A stretch of 64,000 nucleotides of DNA from Ferrimonas sediminum (GTDB taxonomy: Bacteria > Pseudomonadota > Gammaproteobacteria > Enterobacterales > Shewanellaceae), in NCBI RefSeq assembly GCF_900100175.1, contig NZ_FNEM01000003.1, forward strand, positions 138,725 to 202,724, in the 5' to 3' direction. A program made the position numbers and the translations under genes. Shown piece after piece: positions 45,056-53,884 of the stretch; positions within the stretch are counted from its first letter, which is position 1; each line of letters opens with the position of its first letter. Below the pieces are notes generated by a model that searched no databases, was not told the DNA's origin, and saw nothing but the letters and a program-made list of their open reading frames with translations.

Positions 45056-45757
45056 GTGACTCCCAATCGTTATCTCTTGTCTGCCGTTACCGCCGTACTC
45101 ATTCAGGGCTCGGTCATTGCTGCCATGCCAGTGGAGTCCCCTGTGGTTAGACAATCGGGCCAGGTCACCTCCCAGATCAGTCTGTCTCTGGCAAAAGCGG
45201 TCAATACCGCCGAGCCCAAGCCGGAGTCCAAACCGGAGTCCAAACCGGAATCCAGGCCGGAACCCAAACCGGAACCCAAACCGGAACCCAAACCGGAATC
45301 CAGGCCGGAACCCAAACCGCAACCCAGGCCGCAACCCAAACCACAGCCCAAGCCAGAGCCTAAACCCGCAGCCAAACCAAAATCTGAGCCTGAGACGAAA
45401 CCCAGGCCGGAGCCCAAGCCCCAACCTCAAACGGCTACGACTCCGGTTGCGGCCAAGCAGGGGGTGATGGCGCTACCGGAACTGGTCAATCAACCGGCCT
45501 TTCTGACTCCCCCCAAACCACCGCGTTACCCCAAGTCTGCCCGCAAACGCGGCCAGCAAGGGGTCACCCTAGTGGAGGTCTGGCTCGATAGCCTGGGGAA
45601 ACAAGTCAAGCTGGAGGTGATCGAAAGCAGTGGCCACAACAGCCTGGATCAGGCGGCAGTGGCCGCCGTTCAAAACTGGCAGTTTGCCCCGCAGTCTCCC
45701 GGCTCAACCGCAAAAGCCTCCCGGGTCCAGATCCCGGTTCGCTTTGCCCTGAATTAA
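45056..45757 (+). CDS. tonB: TonB-family energy transducer
   Basis: Periplasm-spanning protein of 233 residues that couples the proton gradient to outer-membrane receptors. An N-terminal anchor ([20 protein letters not shown]) is followed by a long KPEP/KPES repeat region (about residues 52-135) and a C-terminal TonB domain ([46 protein letters not shown]). The anchor lacks the serine and histidine that line the E. coli TonB helix (AVLIQG in place of SVCIHG). Starts at GTG 45056 after AAGGA. First gene of tonB-exbB-exbD-hutBCD. Confidence 0.94.
   Translation: MTPNRYLLSAVTAVLIQGSVIAAMPVESPVVRQSGQVTSQISLSLAKAVNTAEPKPESKPESKPESRPEPKPEPKPEPKPESRPEPKPQPRPQPKPQPKPEPKPAAKPKSEPETKPRPEPKPQPQTATTPVAAKQGVMALPELVNQPAFLTPPKPPRYPKSARKRGQQGVTLVEVWLDSLGKQVKLEVIESSGHNSLDQAAVAAVQNWQFAPQSPGSTAKASRVQIPVRFALN
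45212..45430 (+). repeat. Tandem 12-base coding repeat in tonB
   Basis: Repeated four-codon units give [12 protein letters not shown] and KPQP in the TonB linker. Units differ by single bases. Such repeats vary in copy number between strains and set the reach of TonB across the periplasm. Confidence 0.85.
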
Positions 45758-45784
45758 CCGACAACCCCTTAGGAGTTCGCCCCC

Positions 45785-46426
45785 ATGGCGCCGTTTGAAA
45801 CCTACCTGAACAACCTGGGCGTCATGGCCTGGCCTCTGCTGTGCTGCCTGACTCTGACATTGATCATATTGATTGAGCGGCTCGCCAATGTGGCCATTAA
45901 CGCCCCGTGGCGGGATCACTGGCTCAGGCAACTCGACTGCCAAAGTCCCCTCGACTGCCCGGCGCTGGAGCAACGACTCAACGGCCGTCGCAGCCTGTTG
46001 TCGCGAGGCACTCAGATGCTGCTGAGTCACGCCAATCAGGATAAAGCGTTGCGTGAAGAGATCGCCGGTTTGTGGCTACTGAAGCAGAAACGACGACTGA
46101 TGGCCGGCCTCAAAGTGCTGATGGTCATCGGTATCATCAGCCCGATGATGGGGCTGCTGGGCACGGTATTGGGGCTTATCCAGATGTTTCAGGAGATCGG
46201 CGCCAGCAACGGTCCGGTGACTCCAGCCCAACTGGCTGACGGACTGGGGCTGGCTATGTACACCACCGCCGCCGGCCTGATCATCGCCCTGCCCGCCGTG
46301 GGCGGCGCCCATCTGCTGACCCTGTGGGCAGAACGTCAGCTGGGGAAGACCGAACACGTGCTCAATCGCATTAACCTGTGGCTATCCGGCATCACACCGC
46401 GCTCTCAACAGGAGATGACCGCATGA
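45785..46426 (+). CDS. exbB: TonB-system motor protein ExbB
   Basis: Inner-membrane proton-channel subunit of 213 residues with three helices: PLLCCLTLTLIILIERLANV, LKVLMVIGIISPMMGLLGTV and AMYTTAAGLIIALPAVGGAH. The segment GLLGTVLGLIQMFQEIGASN and the loop PAQLADGLGLAMYTTAAGL are MotA/TolQ/ExbB signatures. It starts 27 bases after tonB with TTAGGAG, and its stop overlaps exbD as ATGA. Confidence 0.95.
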   Translation: MAPFETYLNNLGVMAWPLLCCLTLTLIILIERLANVAINAPWRDHWLRQLDCQSPLDCPALEQRLNGRRSLLSRGTQMLLSHANQDKALREEIAGLWLLKQKRRLMAGLKVLMVIGIISPMMGLLGTVLGLIQMFQEIGASNGPVTPAQLADGLGLAMYTTAAGLIIALPAVGGAHLLTLWAERQLGKTEHVLNRINLWLSGITPRSQQEMTA

Positions 46427-46839
46427 TTCGGGTGCGCGAGTCTGCGGCAGACAGCCAAAGCAGCGGCGTCGACCTGACACCGCTGATCGACATCATCTTT
46501 ATCGTTTTGGTGTTTCTGTTGTTGACCGCCAATACCCGTCTGCTGGCACTGCCGGTGGATGTCCCCGAGCAGGCGGAGTCCGCACTCAATCCAGTCCATG
46601 AAGACAAAACCCTGGCGGTCAACGTGTTGGCCCAAGCCCCCCATTACGCACTCAACCAAACCCCTTACCCAAACTGGGATGAGTTTAAATCCGCGTTTTT
46701 AGCGGCTCACAACCAGTATCCCGATTACACCGTGGTGGTGGCCGCCGATAAACAGGCCCCCATCCAGCCCTTGATGCAACTACTGGCGCTGATGCAAGCC
46801 AGGCAGATTGACCAGACCCAGATTCTGATGGAGGAATAA
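46423..46839 (+). CDS. exbD: TonB-system motor protein ExbD
   Basis: Inner-membrane partner of ExbB, 138 residues. A single N-terminal helix carries the essential aspartate: VDLTPLIDIIFIVLVFLLLT. The periplasmic domain follows (LPVDVPEQAESALNPVHEDK, PDYTVVVAADKQAPIQPLMQ). The start at 46423 overlaps the exbB stop; an in-frame ATG at 46378 inside exbB is rejected. hutB follows after two bases. Confidence 0.95.
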   Translation: MIRVRESAADSQSSGVDLTPLIDIIFIVLVFLLLTANTRLLALPVDVPEQAESALNPVHEDKTLAVNVLAQAPHYALNQTPYPNWDEFKSAFLAAHNQYPDYTVVVAADKQAPIQPLMQLLALMQARQIDQTQILMEE

Positions 46840-46841
46840 CC

Positions 46842-47690
46842 ATGAATCATCGCTTTCCCCTTACCACTGCTTCCCTGGTACTTGGCGCCTGCCTGAGCCT
46901 CTCTTCCGTGGCCGCCGAACGCGTAGTCAGCGCCGGGGCCGCCGTCACCGAACTGGTGGTGGCGCTGCAGGGCGCTGACAAGCTGGTGGCGGTGGACGTG
47001 ACCAGCAAGGTACCGGAAGGGATGGAGGTTCCGATGCTCGGCTATCACCGTACCCTGTCTGCTGAGGGCATTCTGTCGATGAACCCGGATCTGCTGGTGG
47101 GCAGCGATGAGATGGGGCCGAAGGCCACACTCAACATCATTCGCCAGGCCGATGTGGAAGTCGCCAACCTGCCGGCGGCGGAAACACCGGAACAACTGCT
47201 GACCAATATCGATACTCTGGCCGGGCTGCTGGCCTCCGAAACCGCGGCACCGAAACTGAAAGCCAAAATCAATGAACAGGTGACCCGCATCACCGACGCC
47301 AAGAAACAACTGGCTCGCTCGCCCCGGGTGGTGTTTGTACTGCTGCGAGGGGATCGGGGCGCCCGTCTGGGCGGCCATCACACGCCCGCCGACATGCTGA
47401 TCACCCTGGCCGGGGGCACCAATGTGGCCGGCTTTGACGGCTACAAATCCGCCAACGAAGAAACCCTGTTGGCGTTAGAGCCAGAGATGATTCTGGTCAC
47501 CAAACCCAGCATGGACGATGACGACGCCGCCAAGGCGCTGCTGGAATCGCTGCCGCTGCTGGCCCATACTCCGGCGGGTAAAAACGGCCACATCCTCAAC
47601 CTGCCCGCCAAAGCACTCCTGGGCGGATTGGGGCCCAGTGCATTGGACGCCGCTGAAAATCTGGCTCGGCAGATGGTGGAGATCCGATGA
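46842..47690 (+). CDS. hutB: Haem ABC transporter periplasmic binding protein
   Basis: Haem-binding protein of 282 residues, also called HmuT. The signal peptide ends LSLSSVAA, followed by ERVVSAGAAVTELVVALQGA. The haem ligand region MLGYHRTLSAEGILSMNPDL contains the conserved tyrosine of HmuT/HutB proteins. Later blocks: RGDRGARLGGHHTPADMLIT, LAGGTNVAGFDGYKSANEET and GLGPSALDAAENLARQM. It delivers haem to HutCD. It overlaps hutC by ATGA (47687-47690). Confidence 0.95.
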   Translation: MNHRFPLTTASLVLGACLSLSSVAAERVVSAGAAVTELVVALQGADKLVAVDVTSKVPEGMEVPMLGYHRTLSAEGILSMNPDLLVGSDEMGPKATLNIIRQADVEVANLPAAETPEQLLTNIDTLAGLLASETAAPKLKAKINEQVTRITDAKKQLARSPRVVFVLLRGDRGARLGGHHTPADMLITLAGGTNVAGFDGYKSANEETLLALEPEMILVTKPSMDDDDAAKALLESLPLLAHTPAGKNGHILNLPAKALLGGLGPSALDAAENLARQMVEIR

Positions 47691-48706
47691 TGGACCAAGC
47701 CCGACTGTTGTGGCCGCCACTCATCGCATCGCTGATGGTGGCCGGCCTGTTGTCAATCACCACCGGGCCCCTGGCCATCGATCCTCTGGATAGCCTGAGG
47801 GCGCTGTGGGCCACGGTCGTTAATACCGAAGTCACGTCGCTCCAGCCCCATGAACAACTGGTCATCAGCAACGTGCGCCTGCCGCGCACCCTGCTGGCCA
47901 TCATTATTGGTGCCCTGCTGGCGCAATGTGGTGCGGTGATGCAGGGGCTGTTTCGCAACCCATTGGCGGATCCCGGCATCATCGGTGTCGCCTCGGGGGC
48001 GGCTCTGGGGGCCGCCATCTCCATCGTGGTATTTCCTTTGGCCGGAGACTACCTGGTGCCGATTGCCGCGTTCCTCGGCGGACTGGCCACTACGCTGGCA
48101 GTATACCGACTGGCCCACAGCCGCAACGGCACCTCGGTCACCCTGCTGCTGCTGTCCGGGGTCGCCATCGGCGCCCTGACCGGTTCCGGCATCGGCTTTC
48201 TGACCTTTGTCGCCGACGAAACCGCCCTGCGAGATCTGACCTTGTGGCAGATGGGCTCGCTGGCCTCGGCCCAGTGGCACAGTATTGGTATTTGCCTGGT
48301 GGCCTTTGCCATTCTGGCCTGGCAGTTCCAAAAAAACGCACAGTCTCTCAATGCTCTACTGCTCGGAGAGGCGGAAGCTCGCCACCTGGGCGTAGAGGTG
48401 GAGAAGCTGAAGATCAAACTGATCATGCTGACCGCCCTTGGCGTAGGCGTCAGTGTGGCCGCCGCCGGCATGATCGGCTTTATCGGTCTGGTGGTTCCCC
48501 ATCTGATTCGTATGATCATCGGACCGGATCACCGAACCCTGCTACCGCTGTCGGCTGGCCTGGGCGCTGCCATCCTGCTGCTTGCCGACCTCGGTGCCCG
48601 CACCTGGATGGCTCCGGCCGAAATGCCGGTCGGCCTGGTCACCGCGATACTCGGCGCGCCTTTCTTCCTGGCGCTGCTGCTTAACCAACGCAACCGGCTG
48701 GGGTAA
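47687..48706 (+). CDS. hutC: Haem ABC transporter permease
   Basis: FecCD-family permease of 339 residues with about ten helices. Typical blocks: RLPRTLLAIIIGALLAQCGA, GLFRNPLADPGIIGVASGAA, LLLLSGVAIGALTGSGIGFL, LTLWQMGSLASAQWHSIGIC and AAAGMIGFIGLVVPHLIRMI. The HRTLLPLSAGLGAAILLLAD loop is the ATPase contact. It forms the membrane channel with HutD, which follows after two bases. Confidence 0.95.
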   Translation: MMDQARLLWPPLIASLMVAGLLSITTGPLAIDPLDSLRALWATVVNTEVTSLQPHEQLVISNVRLPRTLLAIIIGALLAQCGAVMQGLFRNPLADPGIIGVASGAALGAAISIVVFPLAGDYLVPIAAFLGGLATTLAVYRLAHSRNGTSVTLLLLSGVAIGALTGSGIGFLTFVADETALRDLTLWQMGSLASAQWHSIGICLVAFAILAWQFQKNAQSLNALLLGEAEARHLGVEVEKLKIKLIMLTALGVGVSVAAAGMIGFIGLVVPHLIRMIIGPDHRTLLPLSAGLGAAILLLADLGARTWMAPAEMPVGLVTAILGAPFFLALLLNQRNRLG

Positions 48707-48708
48707 TC

Positions 48709-49479
48709 ATGGCATTTTTACACATTCAGGATCTGGACGTTGCCGTTGGCGGTAAAGCGCTACTACAGGAGGTGTCACTGGATGTACGCCCCGGGCAATT
48801 TACCGCCCTGCTGGGCCCCAACGGGGCTGGCAAAAGTACCTTGCTTAAAGCCGTTTGCGGTGAGATTGGCCATCAGTCTGGCCAGATTCAGTTTCTGGGT
48901 CGCCCCATGGAGCGGTGGCCGCGCATCGAGCTGGCCCAACACTTGGGCGTGCTGCCACAGCACAACAGCCTCAGCTTTCCTTTCCGGGTTCGGGAAGTGG
49001 TGGAGATGGGGCTGTTTCCGCTGAGCGCCAGCGCCAGTGAATCAAGGATGATTGTCAACCACGCTCTGGAGCAGGTGGACGTCTATCACCTGGCCGAGCG
49101 TCGCTACCCGACCCTGTCCGGTGGTGAAAAACAGCGGGTGCAACTGGCGCGGGTGCTGACCCAGCTGGCTCAGGCCAGCGAACCGCCCCTGCTGCTGCTG
49201 GATGAACCCACCTCGGCGCTGGATCTGTCTCAGCAGCACCGGGTGCTGGCCTTGGCCAAGGCACTGGCAAAAGAACAGGGCTTTGGGGTCATCGCGGTGC
49301 TGCATGACCTCAACCAGGCAGGGCGCTACGCCGACCACCTAGTGGTCTTGGATAACGGCAGCATTCGCTACCGGGGCAGCGCCAACGAGGTGCTGACCGG
49401 GGATCAGGTCGAGTCGGTGTGGCATTACCGCCCTACCATCGTCAATGACCCTAAATGGGGCACTCCGGTGGTACTCTGA
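48709..49479 (+). CDS. hutD: Haem ABC transporter ATPase
   Basis: Cytosolic ATPase of 256 residues driving haem import. Walker A GPNGAGKST, Q-loop VLPQHNSLSFPFRVREVVEM, signature LSGGEKQRVQLARVLTQLAQ, Walker B LLLLDEPTSALD and H-loop GVIAVLHDLNQAGRYADHLV are intact. The C-terminal VESVWHYRPTIVNDPKWGTP is typical of HmuV. The last gene of the operon, followed by a strong terminator. Confidence 0.95.
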   Translation: MAFLHIQDLDVAVGGKALLQEVSLDVRPGQFTALLGPNGAGKSTLLKAVCGEIGHQSGQIQFLGRPMERWPRIELAQHLGVLPQHNSLSFPFRVREVVEMGLFPLSASASESRMIVNHALEQVDVYHLAERRYPTLSGGEKQRVQLARVLTQLAQASEPPLLLLDEPTSALDLSQQHRVLALAKALAKEQGFGVIAVLHDLNQAGRYADHLVVLDNGSIRYRGSANEVLTGDQVESVWHYRPTIVNDPKWGTPVVL

Positions 49480-49505
49480 CGCCACCTAAATCACCCACAC
49501 CAGAA

Positions 49506-49536
49506 GGCGACCGGCCTCTGCCCCGGTCGCCCTTTT
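49506..49536 (+). terminator. Terminator of the tonB-hutBCD operon
   Basis: GGCGACCGG (49506-49514) and CCGGTCGCC (49523-49531) form a nine-pair stem with an eight-base loop, followed by TTTT. It ends the plus-strand haem operon. Confidence 0.85.
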
Positions 49537-49636
49537 GCTGCCCTTTCCCTAACGATACCAGACTGAACCCGGCCGGCGCTGCCGTCATGCAGACAGCCAC
49601 ACCATGCCCCTCTCCTGCCCCCCGATAAGCAAGCAC

Positions 49637-49667
49637 AAAAAAGCCGACCCCGCAGCACGAGATCGGC
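49637..49667 (-). terminator. Possible second terminator for the RND operon
   Basis: On the minus strand GCCGA and TCGGC enclose a 15-base loop, followed by six T. The stem is short. It lies about 110 bases beyond the RND gene stop, downstream of the stronger terminator. Confidence 0.4.
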
Positions 49668-49720
49668 AAACGCACCCAAGGGTACTGATGAACTTCATCC
49701 TTTGAGCTCTGTCTACCCTC

Positions 49721-49750
49721 AAAAAAAGCCGGCCCTGGCAGCGGGCCGGC
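49721..49750 (-). terminator. Terminator of the RND efflux operon
   Basis: On the minus strand GCCGGCCC, a seven-base loop and GGGCCGGC are followed by seven T, 27 bases after the stop. A strong intrinsic terminator. Confidence 0.92.
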
Positions 49751-49777
49751 AAAGCACCTAAGGGAAGGTAGAAACGG

Positions 49778-52700
49778 TTAAGGGGTCTTAATCTTAAAGA
49801 ACATGGCGTACAACACCGGCACCACCACCAGGGTCAGCACCGTGGCAAACCCCAGGCCAAACATGATGGTTACCGCCAGCGAGGCAAAGAAAGCATCGAA
49901 CACCAGTGGAATCATTCCCAAGATGGTGGTCAGTGCCGCGTTACTCACCGGCCGCACCCGGCTGATGGCACTGTCGACGATGGCCTGATAGGGCTCTTTG
50001 CCACTCGCCAACTCCAGGTTGATTTGATCCAGCAGTACAATGCCGTTTTTCAACACCATACCACTGAGGCTGAGTAGCCCCAGCAAGGCGGTAAAGGTGA
50101 ACGGCTGGTTGGTTATCAACAGGCCGATGGTGACGCCAATCAGGGACAGAGGCACCGTCAGCCAGATCACCGCCGGTTTGCGGAAAGAGTTAAACAGCAC
50201 CACGGTGATGATGAACATAAACAGGTAGCCCATGGGCAGGGAACCAAACAGCGACGACTGCGCATCCAGGGTCGACTCATATTCGCCGCCCCACTCCAGC
50301 TCATACCCGGCAGGCAACGCCAGCGCTTCTACCTTAGGGCGAATGCGTTTAAACAGCACATCGGCGGTCTCATCGCCCAACACATTGTGGTCGGCCATGA
50401 CCGTAATGGTGCGCTTTCGATCTTTACGCTGAATCAACGAGTCGGTCCACACCAGATCAATGCTGCGCACCACCTGCTGAATCGGCACATAGTGCTGCAG
50501 GGTCGGGCTCCAGATCTTCAGGTTATCCAGCGTGGCGTAATCGTCGCGATACTGCTGCTCCAGCCGGGTAACAATCGGCAGCATGCGGGTACCGTCCCGG
50601 TACATGCCGACGGTACTGCCGCCAAAGGCCATCTTCAGCGTCTGCGCCACCGCTTCGTTGCTGATCCCTAAGCGACGGGCCTGAGAGTCATCCAACACCG
50701 GGACCAACTCCTTGGTGCGCTCACGCCAGTTGTGACGCACCCCACGGGCACCGCCATCCTGGTTAAGGATGTCCTCAACCTGAGCCGCCAGTTGTCGCAG
50801 CACATCGGGATCGGCACCGGACAGGCGAGCCTCAATTTTCGACTTCGGCGACGGACCGAATTCCATCAGTTTCAGCTGGAACAGCGGCTCGACAAACGCC
50901 TTGGGCAATTGCTCATCCAGCACCCTGGCCAGTGCCATCATGTTGTCCTGATTGTCGCTGCGAATCGCCAGCTGTGCATAGGAGGCATAGGACTGCTCCG
51001 GGGCGTAGGTCAGGGTAAATCGCGGCAACCCCTGGCCGATGGTGGACGCCACAAACTCCGCTTCCGGCCGCAACAGGATGTACTGTTCAACCTGCTTGAC
51101 CATCGCCTCGGTTTCCCGAATGTCGGTGCCTTCAGGCAACCACATGTCCAGGTAGAACATCGGCGTATTGGATGGCGGGAAGAACGCCTGCTTAACCTGG
51201 CCAAAGCCGGTAATCGCCCCGGCCAGCAACAGCACCATGGCCACCATGGTGGTCTTGCGGAATTTCAGTGACCAGCGTAACAGGCCACCAAAGATCAGGA
51301 ATCCCCGACCTTGATAGGGGTCCTTACTGTCCTCCTGAGTCGATGGCGCAGATAACAGGATGTCCGCCAGGAACGGTGTCAAAGTCAAGGCGGTTACCCA
51401 GCTCAGAAACAGAGAGAACAGCAGGACGTAAAACAGAGAGTTCATGAATTCACCGGTGGCATCCGGTGACAGCCCGATGGGAGCGAATGCCACAATGGCG
51501 ATGATGGTGGCGCCCAGCAGCGGCCACTGAGTCTGAGACACGATATCTTTACAGGCCTCGAGCTTGCTCTTGCCCCGCTGCATGCCCACCAGAATCCCTT
51601 CCACCACCACAATGGCGTTGTCCACCAGCATCCCCAAGGCGATGATCAGCGCCCCCAGCGAGATCCGCTGCAGTTCAATGTCGGCGTTTTCCATCAGGAT
51701 AAAGGTACCCAACATGGTCAGCAGCAGCACCGCACCGATGATCAGGCCACTGCGCAGCCCCATGGTAAACAGCAAAATCACGATCACGATGGCCACGGCT
51801 TCGGCCAGGCTCAGCAGGAAGCCATTGACCGAGTTTTCCACCTCCTGCGACTGGTGATAGAGCGGGTGCAGTTCGATGCCAACCGGTCGGTCCTGCATCA
51901 GTTCCGCCATCCGCTTGTCCACCGCCTGGCCCACTTCCACCACGTTGACGCCATCGGAGAAGGCAATGCCCAAGCTCAGGGCCTGCTGACCGTTATAACG
52001 CATCCGGTGAGTAGGAATCTCCTGAAAGCCCCGGTGCAGAGTCGATACGTCACTCAGGCGCACCAACTGGCCGGAGTCACGACCATGAATGATGGGATCA
52101 ATGCTGCTGCCTACCGAGGTCGGCCTCAGAAACAGCGACTCGCCATTGATGGTCATCTGGCCGGCATCCAGTACCGCGTTTTCCTGGGTCAGCAGGTTCA
52201 CCACCTGGCTCATATCCAGGTTCAGCGCCGCCAGCCGGGTCAGGGACATCTCGATAAACACCTGCTCCTGCTGGACGCCATCGATGCTGACCTTGCCGAC
52301 GCCCTCGACCAACTCCAGCTCGCGGCGCAGGGTATCGACGTACTGTTTGAGGTCGTCAAACTCATAGCTGGAGCCGGTCACCATATACAGCACACCGTAC
52401 ACGTCTCCGAAATCATCGATAACCGCCGGGGTACGGGCCCCCGAAGGCAGCGACGGTGCCAGATCATTAACCTTGCGGCGCACCTCATCCCAGATCTGTG
52501 GCAACTCGCTTTCGTCGTACTCCATCTTCATAGACACGGTGATCTGCGACAGGCCCGGTGCCGAGGTGGAGACGATCTTGTCCACATAGGGCAGGCGCCG
52601 TATCGCCTTTTCAATGGGGTAGGTAAGCTCCTCCTCCACCTCTTCGGCGCTGGCGCCGGGGTAGGCGGTGACCACCATGGCGTCTTTAATGGTAAACGCC

Positions 52701-52813
52701 GGATCTTCCAGCCGCCCCAGGTTCAGAAAGGAGCTGGCGCCGCCAATGGCCAGAATCAGCAGAAACAGCCAGCTGATGACCCGGTTTTTAATGGTGTATT
52801 GGGCGATATTCAT
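49778..52813 (-). CDS. RND efflux pump inner-membrane transporter
   Basis: Proton-driven exporter of 1011 residues with the usual 12 helices and two large periplasmic loops. The N-terminus MNIAQYTIKNRVISWLFLLI and the block GRLEDPAFTIKDAMVVTAYP, followed by GASAEEVEEELTYPIEKAIR, are typical of the TriC/VexK group. The helix-4 aspartates appear in LGMLVDNAIVVVEGI. Near the end: TIMFGLGFATVLTLVVVPVL. Two adaptor genes upstream in the same operon fit the TriABC and VexIJK pumps, which use two different adaptors. No outer-membrane channel gene is present, so a TolC-type protein from elsewhere is needed. Confidence 0.93.
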   Translation of the reverse strand: MNIAQYTIKNRVISWLFLLILAIGGASSFLNLGRLEDPAFTIKDAMVVTAYPGASAEEVEEELTYPIEKAIRRLPYVDKIVSTSAPGLSQITVSMKMEYDESELPQIWDEVRRKVNDLAPSLPSGARTPAVIDDFGDVYGVLYMVTGSSYEFDDLKQYVDTLRRELELVEGVGKVSIDGVQQEQVFIEMSLTRLAALNLDMSQVVNLLTQENAVLDAGQMTINGESLFLRPTSVGSSIDPIIHGRDSGQLVRLSDVSTLHRGFQEIPTHRMRYNGQQALSLGIAFSDGVNVVEVGQAVDKRMAELMQDRPVGIELHPLYHQSQEVENSVNGFLLSLAEAVAIVIVILLFTMGLRSGLIIGAVLLLTMLGTFILMENADIELQRISLGALIIALGMLVDNAIVVVEGILVGMQRGKSKLEACKDIVSQTQWPLLGATIIAIVAFAPIGLSPDATGEFMNSLFYVLLFSLFLSWVTALTLTPFLADILLSAPSTQEDSKDPYQGRGFLIFGGLLRWSLKFRKTTMVAMVLLLAGAITGFGQVKQAFFPPSNTPMFYLDMWLPEGTDIRETEAMVKQVEQYILLRPEAEFVASTIGQGLPRFTLTYAPEQSYASYAQLAIRSDNQDNMMALARVLDEQLPKAFVEPLFQLKLMEFGPSPKSKIEARLSGADPDVLRQLAAQVEDILNQDGGARGVRHNWRERTKELVPVLDDSQARRLGISNEAVAQTLKMAFGGSTVGMYRDGTRMLPIVTRLEQQYRDDYATLDNLKIWSPTLQHYVPIQQVVRSIDLVWTDSLIQRKDRKRTITVMADHNVLGDETADVLFKRIRPKVEALALPAGYELEWGGEYESTLDAQSSLFGSLPMGYLFMFIITVVLFNSFRKPAVIWLTVPLSLIGVTIGLLITNQPFTFTALLGLLSLSGMVLKNGIVLLDQINLELASGKEPYQAIVDSAISRVRPVSNAALTTILGMIPLVFDAFFASLAVTIMFGLGFATVLTLVVVPVLYAMFFKIKTP

Positions 52814-52821
52814 GTAACGGT

Positions 52822-53883
52822 TTAATCCTTGTTGACGACGGTAACAGCTTTGTTGGGGCGCAATTTCGCCAAGCCGGAAGTAATAATGCGATCGCCACCG
52901 GACAGGGCACCCATCACCAGTGCACCCTCCTGAGACATTCGGGCCACCTCAACCCTCATCGGTTCGGCGACGCTCCCCCGAACCCGCCAAATCTGGAACC
53001 GGTTGGCGACATCCGTGGCCTGCAGGGCCGTCAGGGGCAGCCGGTAACCACTGGTCACCGGCAGCCCGGCCGCCTTCAGGTCGATGCTCACTTCCGCGGC
53101 TTCACCAGGCAACATCTGCCATTGGGGATCATCCAGAGCCAGTTTGGCCACATAGGCACCGGTATCAGGGTCCAGTCGCAACGAGTGCTCCAGGTAACGC
53201 ATGGGAATGGATTCCGACCGGCCTTTCAACGTGACCTGAGGCTCATAGTTCATGGCAGGTGCTATGGTGACCGCATGACTCAACAAGGTATCAGGTACCT
53301 GAACCTCCACATCGATACGATCACTTCGATACAGGGTCAGCACGGTTTCCCCCGGTGCCGTAGTTTCGTGGGCCTGCTGCTCCAGGGTATCGACGATGCC
53401 GTTAAACGGTGCGCGCAGCTCGGTGTAACTCAACTGCGCACGGGCTGAGTCCAGGCGGACCCTGGCCAGGCGCAGATTGGCGTCGATCTCATCGAAGTCA
53501 GACTGGGCCATCAGCCCTTTATCCAACAGTTTCGAGGCGCGCTCCCACTGCTTTTGCAGCAGCTGTTGCTGGGCAGTGGCGTCCTCAAGCTGCTGGCGCT
53601 GAATGGTGTCATCCAGCCGGGCCAGAATCTGCCCCTGCTGCACCGCCTGGCCCGGTAATACCGCCAGGCTGACCATCTTGCCTTCGATTCGAAACGCCAT
53701 TCTGGTCAGCTCTGCCACCGCGACCTGGCCGTTAAAGCGACGCTCCAACAGGTGTTGGGGGGTATCCAGAGTGATGGTCTGAACCAGTTGCGGGGCCAGC
53801 GGCTGATTAGCCTGATCCGCCCCACACGCAGTCAATCCGGCGACAAGCGATGCCGCCACAGTCCACTTCATTACCGTCTTCAT
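52822..53883 (-). CDS. RND adaptor lipoprotein (second membrane fusion protein)
   Basis: Periplasmic adaptor of about 353 residues. The signal MKWTVAASLVAGLTACG has a lipobox (LTAC). The lipoyl halves are VSLAVLPGQAVQQGQILARL and LRAPFNGIVDTLEQQAHETT, flanking a helical hairpin (QLEDATAQQQLLQKQWERAS). The C-terminus ends GDRIITSGLAKLRPNKAVTV. I chose the ATG at 53883, one base after the upstream adaptor's stop; the longer frame from 53967 lies inside that gene. Works with the transporter gene eight bases downstream. Confidence 0.92.
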   Translation of the reverse strand: MKTVMKWTVAASLVAGLTACGADQANQPLAPQLVQTITLDTPQHLLERRFNGQVAVAELTRMAFRIEGKMVSLAVLPGQAVQQGQILARLDDTIQRQQLEDATAQQQLLQKQWERASKLLDKGLMAQSDFDEIDANLRLARVRLDSARAQLSYTELRAPFNGIVDTLEQQAHETTAPGETVLTLYRSDRIDVEVQVPDTLLSHAVTIAPAMNYEPQVTLKGRSESIPMRYLEHSLRLDPDTGAYVAKLALDDPQWQMLPGEAAEVSIDLKAAGLPVTSGYRLPLTALQATDVANRFQIWRVRGSVAEPMRVEVARMSQEGALVMGALSGGDRIITSGLAKLRPNKAVTVVNKD

Positions 53884-53884
53884 G

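Noticed and set aside
44969-45430. Gly/Arg/Phe-rich repeated minus-strand frame
   Set aside because: Complement of the TonB proline-lysine repeat; its regularity comes from the coding repeat on the other strand.
45212-45430. Short direct repeats as a possible CRISPR array
   Set aside because: Units are contiguous four-codon repeats with no spacers and lie inside tonB.
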